This document shows positions 8,967 to 16,575 of a stretch of 64,000 nucleotides of DNA, piece by piece (within the stretch, counting starts at the first letter, position 1; every line of letters begins with the position of its first letter). Made by a program: the position numbers and the translations under genes. The stretch covers positions 372,001 to 436,000 of the forward strand of contig CAZRWD010000001.1 of assembly GCA_964603785.1 (NCBI GenBank), in the 5' to 3' direction. The DNA is from CAZRWD01 sp964603785 (GTDB lineage Bacteria; Fermentibacterota; Fermentibacteria; Fermentibacterales; Fermentibacteraceae). Below the pieces are notes generated by a model, which ran no database searches, was not told the DNA's origin, and saw only the letters and a program-made list of their open reading frames with translations.

Positions 8967-9001
8967 CGGTCGGGTGCGGGCGTTCGGTCCGCACCCGACC
9001 G
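8967..9001 (+). terminator. Strong stem-loop after rpsA (terminator or attenuator)
   Basis: A perfect 13-bp stem, CGGTCGGGTGCGG (8967-8979) with CCGCACCCGACCG (8989-9001), closes a 9-nt loop. There is no U-tract, and the stem ends 8 nt before the mtaB ATG. It may therefore slow or attenuate transcription into mtaB, or stabilise the rpsA mRNA 3' end, rather than act as a classical intrinsic terminator. Confidence 0.55.
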
Positions 9002-9009
9002 GGGGTTGC

Positions 9010-10218
9010 ATGACCAGGATCTGTCCCGTGACGGTGGGATGCAGGCTCGCGGCCTGCGAGACGGAGGCTCTCGCCGGGAGGATTGCCCGCGAGAGGGGGG
9101 GTGCGCTCTGCACGGACCCCGCCGGAGCCGATCTGGTGGTGCTGGGAACCTGCTGCGTCACCGAGAGGAGCCGCGCCGGTTCCAGGAAGTCCGCCAGGCG
9201 CGTCCTGAGGGAGTCCGGCGGGGATGTGATCGTGACGGGCTGCTCCGCCAGGCTCTTCCCGCAGGACTTCGAGGCGGGGGAGAGGCTGACCGTCGAGCCG
9301 GACCGGGGGATCACGCCCCGGCCTGACGCGACGCCGCCCTCGCCCGGCAGGACAAGGGCCATGCTCAAGGTCCAGGACGGATGCGACAAGCATTGCTCGT
9401 TCTGCATAGTGCCTCGCGCCAGGGGACGTTCGAGGAGCGTTCCGAGGGAGGATGTCCTCAGGGCCGCGGAGGAGCTCTCCTGCGCGGGTTTCCGCGAGAT
9501 CGTCCTGACGGGCGTCGACACGGTCTCATACGGAGGGGACCTCTACCGGGACGGCTACGGCCTGGCGGACCTGGCCTGCGCCGTGGCGGAGACCGGAGCA
9601 AGGGTGAGACTGGCCTCCCTCGACCCGGCGGGGCTCTCATGCGGTCTGCTCGGAAGGCTCGCGGCCCCGTGGCTCTGCCGGCACCTGCATGTCTCCGTCC
9701 AGAGCGGCAGTCCCAGGGTGCTCGAGGCCATGGGTCGCGGTGACGGCGGGGATGTGCGCGGGGTTCTCCGAATGGCCAGACGGATGATTCCGGGCGCGAT
9801 GATAGGCGCCGACCTCCTGACGGGGTTCCCCGGGGAGACCGACGGCGAGTTCGACGAGACGCTCTCCCTGTTCGAGGAGGGTCTGCTGGACTATGCCCAT
9901 GTCTTCCCGTTCTCGCCCAGGCCCGGTACACGGGCGGAGAGGATGGGGGACCGGGTGCCCGGCGGGACGGCGAGGCGCAGGGCGTCCGCCCTGAGGGCCG
10001 CCTCCCGCCGGAGGCGGACCGCCGCGAGGATGGCGAGGGCGGGGATGCTTCTCGACGTGATAGTGGAGGACAGGATGAAGGACGGCCGGCTGGTCGGCAT
10101 CTCGGACGACTATGTGCCGGTCCTCGCACCCGCCGGGGCCGGACCGGGGGACAGGATCGGATTCCGCCCCTCGCCGGGGGACATCATCGTCGACGAGGAC
10201 CCGGGGTGGCCGTGCTGA
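9010..10218 (+). CDS. mtaB: tRNA t6A37 methylthiotransferase MtaB-like (radical SAM)
   Basis: 402 residues from the ATG at 9010. The N-terminal UPF0004 domain has the three cluster Cys in GCRLAACE, GTCCVTE and TGCSAR. The radical SAM core has CDKHCSFC (CxxxCxxC, near residue 127), and a C-terminal TRAM-like beta region ends the protein. MtaB adds a methylthio group to N6-threonylcarbamoyladenosine in tRNAs reading ANN codons. MiaB and RimO have the same architecture. The short N-terminal domain and the GCRLAACE start fit MtaB best. It overlaps coaE by 13 nt. Confidence 0.8.
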   Translation: MTRICPVTVGCRLAACETEALAGRIARERGGALCTDPAGADLVVLGTCCVTERSRAGSRKSARRVLRESGGDVIVTGCSARLFPQDFEAGERLTVEPDRGITPRPDATPPSPGRTRAMLKVQDGCDKHCSFCIVPRARGRSRSVPREDVLRAAEELSCAGFREIVLTGVDTVSYGGDLYRDGYGLADLACAVAETGARVRLASLDPAGLSCGLLGRLAAPWLCRHLHVSVQSGSPRVLEAMGRGDGGDVRGVLRMARRMIPGAMIGADLLTGFPGETDGEFDETLSLFEEGLLDYAHVFPFSPRPGTRAERMGDRVPGGTARRRASALRAASRRRRTAARMARAGMLLDVIVEDRMKDGRLVGISDDYVPVLAPAGAGPGDRIGFRPSPGDIIVDEDPGWPC

Positions 10219-10826
10219 TCGGGATCACCGGAGCGACGGGATCCGGCCAGAGCGCCGCAGCCTCGTCGATCGAGGGCTTCGTCCGGGGCGTGTGCAGCCT
10301 GGATGCCCTCGGACACAGGCTCCTTGAGAAGCGGGCGGTGAGGAGGGCTGTCTCGGAGGCCCTCGGCGTGCCCGGCCTCGAGCCGCTGGACGGCACGCAG
10401 GCGCGCAGGCGTCTCTCCCGACTGGCATTCGCCGATCCGGCCGCCATGAGGGCGCTGTGCTCCGTGATGCACCCGAGGATGCGCAGATGGGTCTCGGCCA
10501 GGTCTGCGGAGCTGCGCGTCGAACACGGCGTGTTCGTCCTGGAGGGCGCCCTGATATACGAGATGGGTCTCGATGGATGCCTCGACGCCGTCATCGTGAT
10601 CTCCTGCGACAGGGAGACCTGCATCCGGAGGGCCATGGAGAGGGATTCGATACCCCGCGCGACCGCGGAGGCCAGGCTCGATCTGCAGGCGCCCTTGACG
10701 GAGAAGGCGGGGAAGGCAGATTGGATTGTCCCCAACGGACCGGGGACCACCCTGGAGGAACTTGCCGAACGCACGGCGGAGGCTCTCCGCCGCCTGACCG
10801 GGCCCGGGAAGCCCGAGGAGGACTGA
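10206..10826 (+). CDS. coaE: Dephospho-CoA kinase-like protein with P-loop Lys replaced by Gln
   Basis: 206 residues from GTG. The order of segments fits CoaE, the last step of coenzyme A synthesis: N-terminal P-loop, a SLDALGHRLL segment, FADPAAMRALCSVMHP, a GALIYEMGLD segment, and the C-terminal APLTEKAGKADWIVPN. The Walker A reads GATGSGQSAA, so the invariant Lys is Gln (codon CAG where AAG is expected) and the following Thr is Ala. Either the enzyme uses another residue, is inactive, or the base is a sequencing error. The gene begins inside mtaB and ends in TGATG with the next gene. Confidence 0.78.
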   Translation: MAVLIGITGATGSGQSAAASSIEGFVRGVCSLDALGHRLLEKRAVRRAVSEALGVPGLEPLDGTQARRRLSRLAFADPAAMRALCSVMHPRMRRWVSARSAELRVEHGVFVLEGALIYEMGLDGCLDAVIVISCDRETCIRRAMERDSIPRATAEARLDLQAPLTEKAGKADWIVPNGPGTTLEELAERTAEALRRLTGPGKPEED

Positions 10827-11563
10827 TGGCCCACAGAACCAGGAAGAAGCTCACGAAGACGGAGCTCAAGAGGGACCCCGTAGGCGAGAACCTCATGAAG
10901 GGTTGGTTCTTCGTCAGGGGCCACCTCAAGGAGGTCGCCGTCGGATGTGCCGTTCTGCTCCTGCTCATCGTGGTCGGACAGAGCATAGTGAACACCCGGA
11001 GGCAGCAGAACGCCGATGCCATGGCCCAGTACCTGCTGGCGGAGATGATCTTCGAGCAGTCCGAGCAGCTGGCCGTCGCCGGGAGGAACCAGGACGCGAC
11101 GGGAGCCCTGACCCAGGTCTACGCTCTGGCCAGCGACGTCTACAGCAGGAACCAGAACCGAAGCTGGGGCCGGAGGGCCGCGATCCTGGCCGCCAAGGCC
11201 GGGATCCTCCTCGGCCGCGAGGACGAGGTCATCGAGACCATGCAGCAGCTCCTGGCGGCGAGACCCGAGAGGCTCACCAGGCTGGCTGCCAACCTGCACC
11301 TGGCCGTCGCCCTCGAGAACCGCGGCGGCATAGAGGACCTCAACAACGCCAGGATCCACTACGCGGCCATCCTCCCGGATTCGGCGCGGTATCCCGTGAT
11401 CGCATCCGAGGCCATGACCGGGCTCTCGCGCCTGGCCTTCGCCGAGGGGGATCTCGCCGCGGCCAGGGGCTGGCTCGAGGGTTCGCTCGAGATGAAGCGA
11501 GACACGACGGGATACGAGTCCTACCTGCTGGCGCGACTGGAACAGGCGGAACAGACGCAGTAG
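10826..11563 (+). CDS. TPR-type membrane-anchored protein (YfgM-like topology)
   Basis: 245 residues. A basic cytoplasmic N-terminus (about residues 1-35) is followed by one hydrophobic segment (about 36-56, EVAVGCAVLLLLIVVG) and then an alpha-helical Ala/Leu/Arg-rich region with TPR-like pairs up to the C-terminus. This resembles YfgM-like envelope proteins, but no specific family signature is visible. The start ATG overlaps the coaE stop, so it is the last gene of the + strand run. Its function is unknown. Confidence 0.6.
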   Translation: MAHRTRKKLTKTELKRDPVGENLMKGWFFVRGHLKEVAVGCAVLLLLIVVGQSIVNTRRQQNADAMAQYLLAEMIFEQSEQLAVAGRNQDATGALTQVYALASDVYSRNQNRSWGRRAAILAAKAGILLGREDEVIETMQQLLAARPERLTRLAANLHLAVALENRGGIEDLNNARIHYAAILPDSARYPVIASEAMTGLSRLAFAEGDLAAARGWLEGSLEMKRDTTGYESYLLARLEQAEQTQ

Positions 11564-11623
11564 ATGGAGGGGGAGGACCGGATCGGGGGGTCCGGGCGAG
11601 GGATCAACAATGTCCGATAAGAG

Positions 11624-11698
11624 ATATTATGTAAAGTTCGGGGCGGGGATCCCTGCCTGCTCATGTTCGGCCGCCCCGAACCTTACATAACATCTGAA
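11624..11698. repeat. Long-armed palindromic intergenic element, copy A1
   Basis: The left arm ATTATGTAAAGTTCGGGGCG and the right arm (around 11670-11692, ending TTACATAACATC) are near-perfect reverse complements over about 22 bp around a roughly 24-nt centre containing GGATCCCTGCCTGCTC. The element could fold as a long hairpin in DNA or RNA. Two partial relatives follow at 11711-11777 and 11790-11836. The layout is that of a REP/MITE-like element without its own gene. Confidence 0.7.
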
Positions 11699-11710
11699 GT
11701 GCATGCGGGA

Positions 11711-11777
11711 AGACGTTCGGGGCGGGGATCACGACATGTCCAGGTCAGACCACCCCGAACTCTACATAACATCTGAA
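11711..11777. repeat. Palindromic intergenic element, copy A2 (divergent)
   Basis: It shares AGACGTTCGGGGCGGGGATC on the left and CCCGAACTCTACATAACATC on the right with A1, but its centre differs (ACGACATGTCCAGGTCAGAC). The arms are conserved better than the loop, which suggests that the stem is the functional part. Confidence 0.65.
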
Positions 11778-11789
11778 TGGTAAACTGGA

Positions 11790-11836
11790 AGACGTTCGGG
11801 GCGGGGATCCCTGCCTGCTCATGTTCGGCCGCCCCG
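11790..11836. repeat. Palindromic element, copy A3, truncated at the junction with the 125-bp array
   Basis: The left arm and centre match A1 exactly (GGGATCCCTGCCTGCTC), but after GGCCGCCCCG the right arm is replaced by the first 125-bp unit. The shared GCCCCG may be the point where the two repeat families joined. Confidence 0.6.
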
Positions 11837-12167
11837 CGAGGACCCCTTCGGGTTTGAAATCGTTGAAATACGCTTCGTAACGATCTGACATACCACATGA
11901 TACAAAACGCGATGCAAGCCTTTCGGGCCCGGTCGGTTTTCCCTCACGGGCCGACGCCCCGCGAGGACCCCTTCGGGTTTGAAATCGTTGGAATACGCTT
12001 CGTAAAGGTCTGACATACCACATGATACAAGACGCGATGTAAGCCTTTCGAGGCCGGTCGGGTTTCCCGCACGGGCCGACGCCCCGCGAGGACCCCTTCG
12101 GGTTTGAAATCGTTGGAACACGCTCCGCAACGATTTGACATACAGCATGATATGAAAACCGGATGCG
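11831..12167. repeat. Tandem array of 125-bp units (about 2.7 copies)
   Basis: Units begin with GCCCCGCGAGGACCCCTTCG at 11831, 11956 and 12081, so the period is exactly 125 bp. The first two units differ at only about ten positions, and the third diverges and ends near 12167. Each unit contains an ATCGTT...AACGAT-like inverted pair (lost in unit 2), CATACCACATGATAC and a GTCGG/CCGAC pair. The period is not a multiple of 3, so the minus-strand reading frames across it shift from unit to unit and are unlikely to be coding. Together with the A elements it fills the 11564-12259 gap, in which no gene was found. Confidence 0.8.
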
Positions 12168-12259
12168 TGACCGTCGACATCTGATCGAGGAAAACCCGCA
12201 AGGCGGGGAGTTCGCAGCGTCTGGAAGGGATTCGAAGCAGGCCGACAGGGCGGGAGATG

Positions 12260-13801
12260 CTATCGTTCTCTTCTGCCCAGCTCATCGAGCGCCTCGGCGC
12301 AGTTCCTCCTCAGCTCCGCAAGGCGGCTCCCGCCCGCTCCTCCCGCCGACACGGCATTCTCCAGGTCCTTCCACAGCCTCAGCACCCTCCTCTGGACGAG
12401 CTGGGGAACCCCCTCCTCCTCCATCATGTCCTCGACGATCTCGGGGCTGAAGTGCCCGGTCCTGCCGCAGAACCTCTCTCCGAGGCCGCACTCGAAGGCC
12501 GTGAGAAGCTCCTCCGCATCACCGGCCGACGCGACCGTGGCCGCTGCGCTGCCGGACCTACGCGTGATGATCCCGATGAGGACCGCGGCAAGTACCAGGG
12601 CTCCGAGTACGAAGTAGGGGAAGGATCTGCCGTTTCTTCTCCTGGAGGACAGGAGATCACGCGCCTCCGGGTCGAACAGCGGCCGCGAGACATCGAGATG
12701 CAGAGTGCAGGGATCGATGTGCGCATGCCTGTACTCCAGACTGCGGCGGTCGAACCACGCGACGCTGTCCGGACCGATGACGACCGTCCCGCTGTCCCCC
12801 GCGGATACCAGCATCTCCCAGCGTGCTCCGTCCCCGAAGGCTCCTCCGGAGAGGACCGTGACGTCCGCTCCCGCACCGGCGGTCAGCCTCGGGGGGGTGT
12901 GCAGCATCCGGGCTCCCGGTCCTTCTGCGGTGAGCAGGACGAGGGCATCCCGCCCATCGGCTCCGGACACAGGCTCGACCTGGAACGAGACGCTGTCGGC
13001 CAGGCCCCCGAAGTCCTCGGGCATGCCCCCGGCCGGGAAGGGATCGACGTCGGCCCATGCCGTGTCGCTCACGACATAGTGCACGGGTCCGTCGCCGAAG
13101 AACATGCTCCCGGCCTGCCAGACGTTCGCCTGGATCACCGGCAGGCTGGTGCGCCCGGGAGATGCCGCGGTGACCTCCAGTGTCATCAGATGGGCCCTTC
13201 TCGCAACAGGCTGGACCCTCCAGACCAGGGTCTCCGGAGCCTCCAGCACCGAGGCAGTGCCGTTTCCGGGCGGGCTGAACCAGGTCTCCACGTCCTTCAC
13301 CATCACCCTGCTCAGGAGGTCGTACCTCACCGCGAAGGGAACTCCAGGGTAGAGAGGGCCTTCCGGCACGCCGACCTCTATCCAGGCCGCTCCCCTCCCC
13401 GCCACCGAAACCCGCGTGCCCCTGGGCGAGGCCGCAGCCGGCTGTGGGGACGATGCAGCCACGAAGACGCTCTCGGCGGGGAGATGGGTCAACGCCCCGG
13501 CCCCGGTGCGGACCTGGAGAGGGCCTATGGTCTGCAGCCCCTCGCCGGACGCGATGTAGACGAGCTCGAGGGTGAGCGTCTGACTCACACGACCGTTGAT
13601 CGAGCTGGTGCTCCTCATCGACCTGCTGTTGACGAACGTGAGGCCGGAGGATGCCGGGGGGGTGCTGCTTAGAACGCTGCAGGAAGGATCCTCGGTGGAT
13701 ATCACGAGCGAGAAGGTCTCCCCCGCCCCGACGGTGTCGGGACAGGTAGTGTCGAGCAGGGGAGGCTGCGCCAGCAGGGCGCATGCGACGAGGATCGTCA
13801 C
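12260..13801 (-). CDS. batD: BatD-like protein of the aerotolerance operon
   Basis: 513 residues from a GTG overlapping the previous stop (GTGA). There is a short signal peptide (residues 1-12), a long beta-rich exported region, then one membrane segment (about 400-418, FPYFVLGALVLAAVLIGII) and a cytoplasmic helical tail of about 95 residues. This is the layout of BatD (oxygen-tolerance family), which is thought to form a membrane complex with BatA and BatB that is driven by MoxR. It is the last gene of the operon. Confidence 0.78.
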   Translation of the reverse strand: MTILVACALLAQPPLLDTTCPDTVGAGETFSLVISTEDPSCSVLSSTPPASSGLTFVNSRSMRSTSSINGRVSQTLTLELVYIASGEGLQTIGPLQVRTGAGALTHLPAESVFVAASSPQPAAASPRGTRVSVAGRGAAWIEVGVPEGPLYPGVPFAVRYDLLSRVMVKDVETWFSPPGNGTASVLEAPETLVWRVQPVARRAHLMTLEVTAASPGRTSLPVIQANVWQAGSMFFGDGPVHYVVSDTAWADVDPFPAGGMPEDFGGLADSVSFQVEPVSGADGRDALVLLTAEGPGARMLHTPPRLTAGAGADVTVLSGGAFGDGARWEMLVSAGDSGTVVIGPDSVAWFDRRSLEYRHAHIDPCTLHLDVSRPLFDPEARDLLSSRRRNGRSFPYFVLGALVLAAVLIGIITRRSGSAAATVASAGDAEELLTAFECGLGERFCGRTGHFSPEIVEDMMEEEGVPQLVQRRVLRLWKDLENAVSAGGAGGSRLAELRRNCAEALDELGRRER

Positions 13802-14664
13802 CAGTCCGGACCTCCGGTTCCGACGGGCCTGCCACCCGTGGAATCGCCTGGCTGAGCCTCCTCGACCAGCTGCAGGAGGGCCCGGGCCTGCTCCTGGGTC
13901 ATGCCGGTCAGGGGATCGACGGAATCCCCGTCATCCTCCTGGTCCTGCTGATCCTGCTGATCCTGCTGATCCTCCTGATCCTGCTGATCCTCCTGGTCCT
14001 GCTGATCCTCCTGGTCCTGCTGATCCTGCTGATCCTGCTGATCCTCCTGGTCCTGCTGATCCTCCTGGTCCTGCTGGTCCTCCTGATCCTGCTGGTCCTC
14101 CTGATCCTGCTGGTCCTCCTGATCCTGCTGGTCCTCCTGATCCTGCTGATCCTCCTGATCCTCCTGATCCTCCTGATCCTCCTGGTCCTGCTGGTCCTCC
14201 TGGTCCTGCTGATCCTGCTGCTGGTCCTCCTCCGGCGGGTGGTGTGCCAGCCAGTTGAGAGCCGCCTCCAGGTTCGCCGCATCCCCCGGGAGGGCCTCAC
14301 CGTCGGCCAGGAGCTGCCTGAGCATCCCGGCGGCATCCTCGACCCCCCCCCTGTCCCCGGCGTCGATGGATGCTCCGAGAAGGGCGGCCGACCGTGCCGA
14401 GGCCAGCGTGTCCGGAGAGGAGGCGGACGAGAGCGGGGCGAGCAGCGAGTCCGCGGCGGCATGTGACGAGAGCCGCATCAGGTCTGCAGCGAGGTTGTAG
14501 GCCGCTCTCTCGCTGCGGGGCATCCTCTCGAGGATCTCCGTCAGCAGGGGGAGCGCATCCTGATAGGAACCAGCCTCGTAGAGGGATGTCGCCTCCGCGA
14601 AGAGCTCGGCCAGCGGGACGGGTCCCGCTGCTGCGGCGGTCAGGATCAGGACGAGCGGAATCAC
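13798..14664 (-). CDS. BatE/BatC-like TPR protein with a Gln/Asp/Glu repeat tract
   Basis: 288 residues from a GTG that overlaps the BatB stop. A signal peptide (about 1-15, VIPLVLILTAAAAG) leads to TPR-like helices (about 20-140). About 100 residues built from QDQED-type units follow, and then a short tail ending PVGTGGPDW. TPR proteins with this position in Bat operons are called BatC or BatE, and many carry a low-complexity linker. The long Q/D tract is highly negative and probably unstructured. The frame is unbroken through the repeat. Confidence 0.72.
   Translation of the reverse strand: MIPLVLILTAAAAGPVPLAELFAEATSLYEAGSYQDALPLLTEILERMPRSERAAYNLAADLMRLSSHAAADSLLAPLSSASSPDTLASARSAALLGASIDAGDRGGVEDAAGMLRQLLADGEALPGDAANLEAALNWLAHHPPEEDQQQDQQDQEDQQDQEDQEDQEDQEDQQDQEDQQDQEDQQDQEDQQDQEDQQDQEDQQDQEDQQDQQDQQDQEDQQDQEDQQDQEDQQDQQDQQDQEDDGDSVDPLTGMTQEQARALLQLVEEAQPGDSTGGRPVGTGGPDW
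13934..14232. repeat. In-gene low-complexity repeat encoding Gln/Asp/Glu units
   Basis: About 300 bp of CTGGTCCTCCTGATCCTG-like 15-18 bp units, read on the minus strand as DQQDQE. Because every unit is a multiple of 3, copy-number changes keep the frame. The plus strand is open too and would give a meaningless Leu/Ile/Val run, so no gene is called there. Confidence 0.85.
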
Positions 14665-15653
14665 CGCCTCCTCCCCTCCAGGAGCAGCGCGGCAAGCGCG
14701 AGGGCCAGGCCCGCGAGGATGAAGACGTGGAACCTCCTGCCGCCCGAGCCGCCGGCGATCCTCTCCGCTTTCAGCGTGCGCTCGCCCTCGAGCAGCTCGT
14801 CGAGGAGGTCTGGGAGGTCCGCGGTCCGGGAGAGGGGCACATAGAATCCTCCCGTGCGTTCGGCGAGCTCCCTGAGGGGCTCCTCGCAGAGGGCGGTCCT
14901 GATCGTGTCCCCCGCCGCGGTCGTCCTGACGCCCCCCTCGCCGTCGGGCAGCGGGACCGAGTCGGGCCCCCCGAGGCCAACGGTGACGATGATCAGGCCG
15001 GCTTCCCTCGCCGCCTCCACCGAGCGCTCCAGCGAGAAGTCGTGGAAGCCACCGTCGCTGAACACGACTCCGACCCTCGTCTCGAGCTCCTCCTCGGGGA
15101 GCGAGGCGGCCATGAGGTCGACGAGCGACCCCAGCTCGGTCCCGGCGGGGAGGAATGTCTCCTCTAGCGGGCTCCTCGGCAGCCTCGAGGCGAGGAATTC
15201 CCTGTCCAGCGTCCCCGGCACCACGAGCCTGGCCTGTGACGAGAAGAGGATCAGGCTGAACCTCACGCTGGGGAGCCTCCCGGTTATCCTCATCACCTCG
15301 AGGGCGGCCCTCCCCAGCCTGGAGGGGACCTCGTCCGTCGAGGCCATGGATGCCGAGACGTCCACCGCCAGGGCCAGGTTGTCGCCGCCGGCCGGCACCA
15401 CCGCCTCCGATCCACCCCAGGCGGGCCCGGCCGCGGACACGGCCAGGAGCGCCGCCGAGATGCTCCAGAGGAGCCTGGAGAGCATCCTCTCGGGAGGGGG
15501 CACGATGTCCACCCTCTCCCACAGGGCGGGCCTTACGAACTCCCTGAGCCTCTTCGTCTCGCGGGCCAGCCAGACCGACCTGAGCCAGAAGAGGAGCGGT
15601 GCGACTAGCGAGAGCAGGAGCAGCAGGGGTCTCTCGAAGAACATCTCAGTCAC
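14661..15653 (-). CDS. batB: BatB-like von Willebrand factor A membrane protein
   Basis: 330 residues from GTG. It has N-terminal membrane segments (about 10-24 and 59-77), a VWA domain (about 90-290) with the metal site DVSASM (DxSxS) near residue 98 and a later SDGG, and a C-terminal membrane segment just before RRR. VWA domains in BatA/BatB bind metal and partners in the inner membrane. It overlaps batA by 8 nt and the TPR gene by 4 nt. Confidence 0.82.
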   Translation of the reverse strand: MTEMFFERPLLLLLSLVAPLLFWLRSVWLARETKRLREFVRPALWERVDIVPPPERMLSRLLWSISAALLAVSAAGPAWGGSEAVVPAGGDNLALAVDVSASMASTDEVPSRLGRAALEVMRITGRLPSVRFSLILFSSQARLVVPGTLDREFLASRLPRSPLEETFLPAGTELGSLVDLMAASLPEEELETRVGVVFSDGGFHDFSLERSVEAAREAGLIIVTVGLGGPDSVPLPDGEGGVRTTAAGDTIRTALCEEPLRELAERTGGFYVPLSRTADLPDLLDELLEGERTLKAERIAGGSGGRRFHVFILAGLALALAALLLEGRRR

Positions 15654-16575
15654 CTGCGACCTTCGTCAGGCGCCATCTGACCAGCTCTCCCAGGAGGATC
15701 AGCGCGAGGCCGGGCAGGAGGAACGAGAGATAGAGGTCCCTGTACACGAACAGCCCCTCGGGAGGCAGTGTGGATTCCTCCAGGGAGTCGATCGCAGCGT
15801 ACACCTCGGCGAGGTCGCTGGGGCTCCCGGTGTCGAAGAGGCGCCCACCGGTGATCTCCGCGATGCGCTCGAGGGTCGCCCTGTCCACCCCGTACTCGTT
15901 GTGCTCGGTGCCGATGGCGACGGTGTAGACCCTGAGGCTGTCCCCGTGCAGCGTCCTGATGGCCTCCGCGACCCTGATCGGGTCGACGGTGCCCGCGTTC
16001 TCCATCCCGTCGGACAGGAGGATGATCACCCGGCGCTTCGTCTGCGATCCCTCGAGACCCCTCGCCGCTATCGCGAGGCCGGCGCCGATGGCGGTGCCGT
16101 CCTCGAGGGTGCCGATGGAGGCCTTGTCGATGAGGCGCCCGAGCGTCCCGTGGTCCAGCGTGGGAGGGCACACGGCCAGGGGCTCGGCCGCGTAGAGCAC
16201 CAGGCCGACGCGGTCGGAGGGCCTCCCCTCGAGGAATGTCGCCGCCGCGTCCTTCGCCGCCTCCAGCCTGTTGGGCACGTAGTCGGTCTCGAGCATGCTC
16301 GTGGACACGTCGAGGGTGATGACTATGTCCACCCCCTCGCCCGCATCCGGCAGCCTCTCGAAGCCGCTCTGCGGCCGCGCCGCCGCGAGCGCCGCCAGGA
16401 GGAGCCCCGTCCAGGTGAGGAACGGGCCGAATGGCGTGGTTCCGGCCTCCGGGCCGGCCTCGAAGGGTCCCGTATAGCACTGGGCTGCGGGCCGTGAGGA
16501 CCTCCGCAGCACGATGACCAGGGTCGCCAGGGCTGCGAAGGCGGGGAGCACGGGCCAGAACGCGAGGCGTATCAT
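15646..16575 (-). CDS. batA: BatA-like von Willebrand factor A membrane protein
   Basis: 309 residues. N-terminal membrane segments (about 5-24 and 49-65) precede a VWA domain whose metal site is intact: DVSTSM near residue 89, Thr in GTLEDGTAIG, and SDGMENAG. A last membrane segment (about 283-300) ends with a basic tail. It is the paralogue of the next gene. The start overlaps the stop of the gene upstream (ATGA). Confidence 0.84.
   Translation of the reverse strand: MIRLAFWPVLPAFAALATLVIVLRRSSRPAAQCYTGPFEAGPEAGTTPFGPFLTWTGLLLAALAAARPQSGFERLPDAGEGVDIVITLDVSTSMLETDYVPNRLEAAKDAAATFLEGRPSDRVGLVLYAAEPLAVCPPTLDHGTLGRLIDKASIGTLEDGTAIGAGLAIAARGLEGSQTKRRVIILLSDGMENAGTVDPIRVAEAIRTLHGDSLRVYTVAIGTEHNEYGVDRATLERIAEITGGRLFDTGSPSDLAEVYAAIDSLEESTLPPEGLFVYRDLYLSFLLPGLALILLGELVRWRLTKVAGD

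Noticed and set aside
5050..9393. Very long minus-strand open frame (1447 codons) antisense to cmk-plsC-rpsA
   Set aside because: It lies wholly opposite well-recognised genes, has no family features and is expected from the codon bias of a GC-rich genome.
11831..12167. CRISPR array
   Set aside because: Units are 125 bp, directly adjacent and have no unique spacers; no Cas genes are nearby.
11683..12285. Minus-strand frames across the repeat array, with a recurring NDFKPEGVLAGR peptide
   Set aside because: The 125-bp period shifts the frame each unit, and starts and ends differ, so a real protein is unlikely.
13783..14466. Plus-strand Leu/Ile/Val-rich frame over the Bat TPR gene
   Set aside because: It is only the antisense reading of the CTGGTC/CTGATC repeat and has no start or ribosome site.
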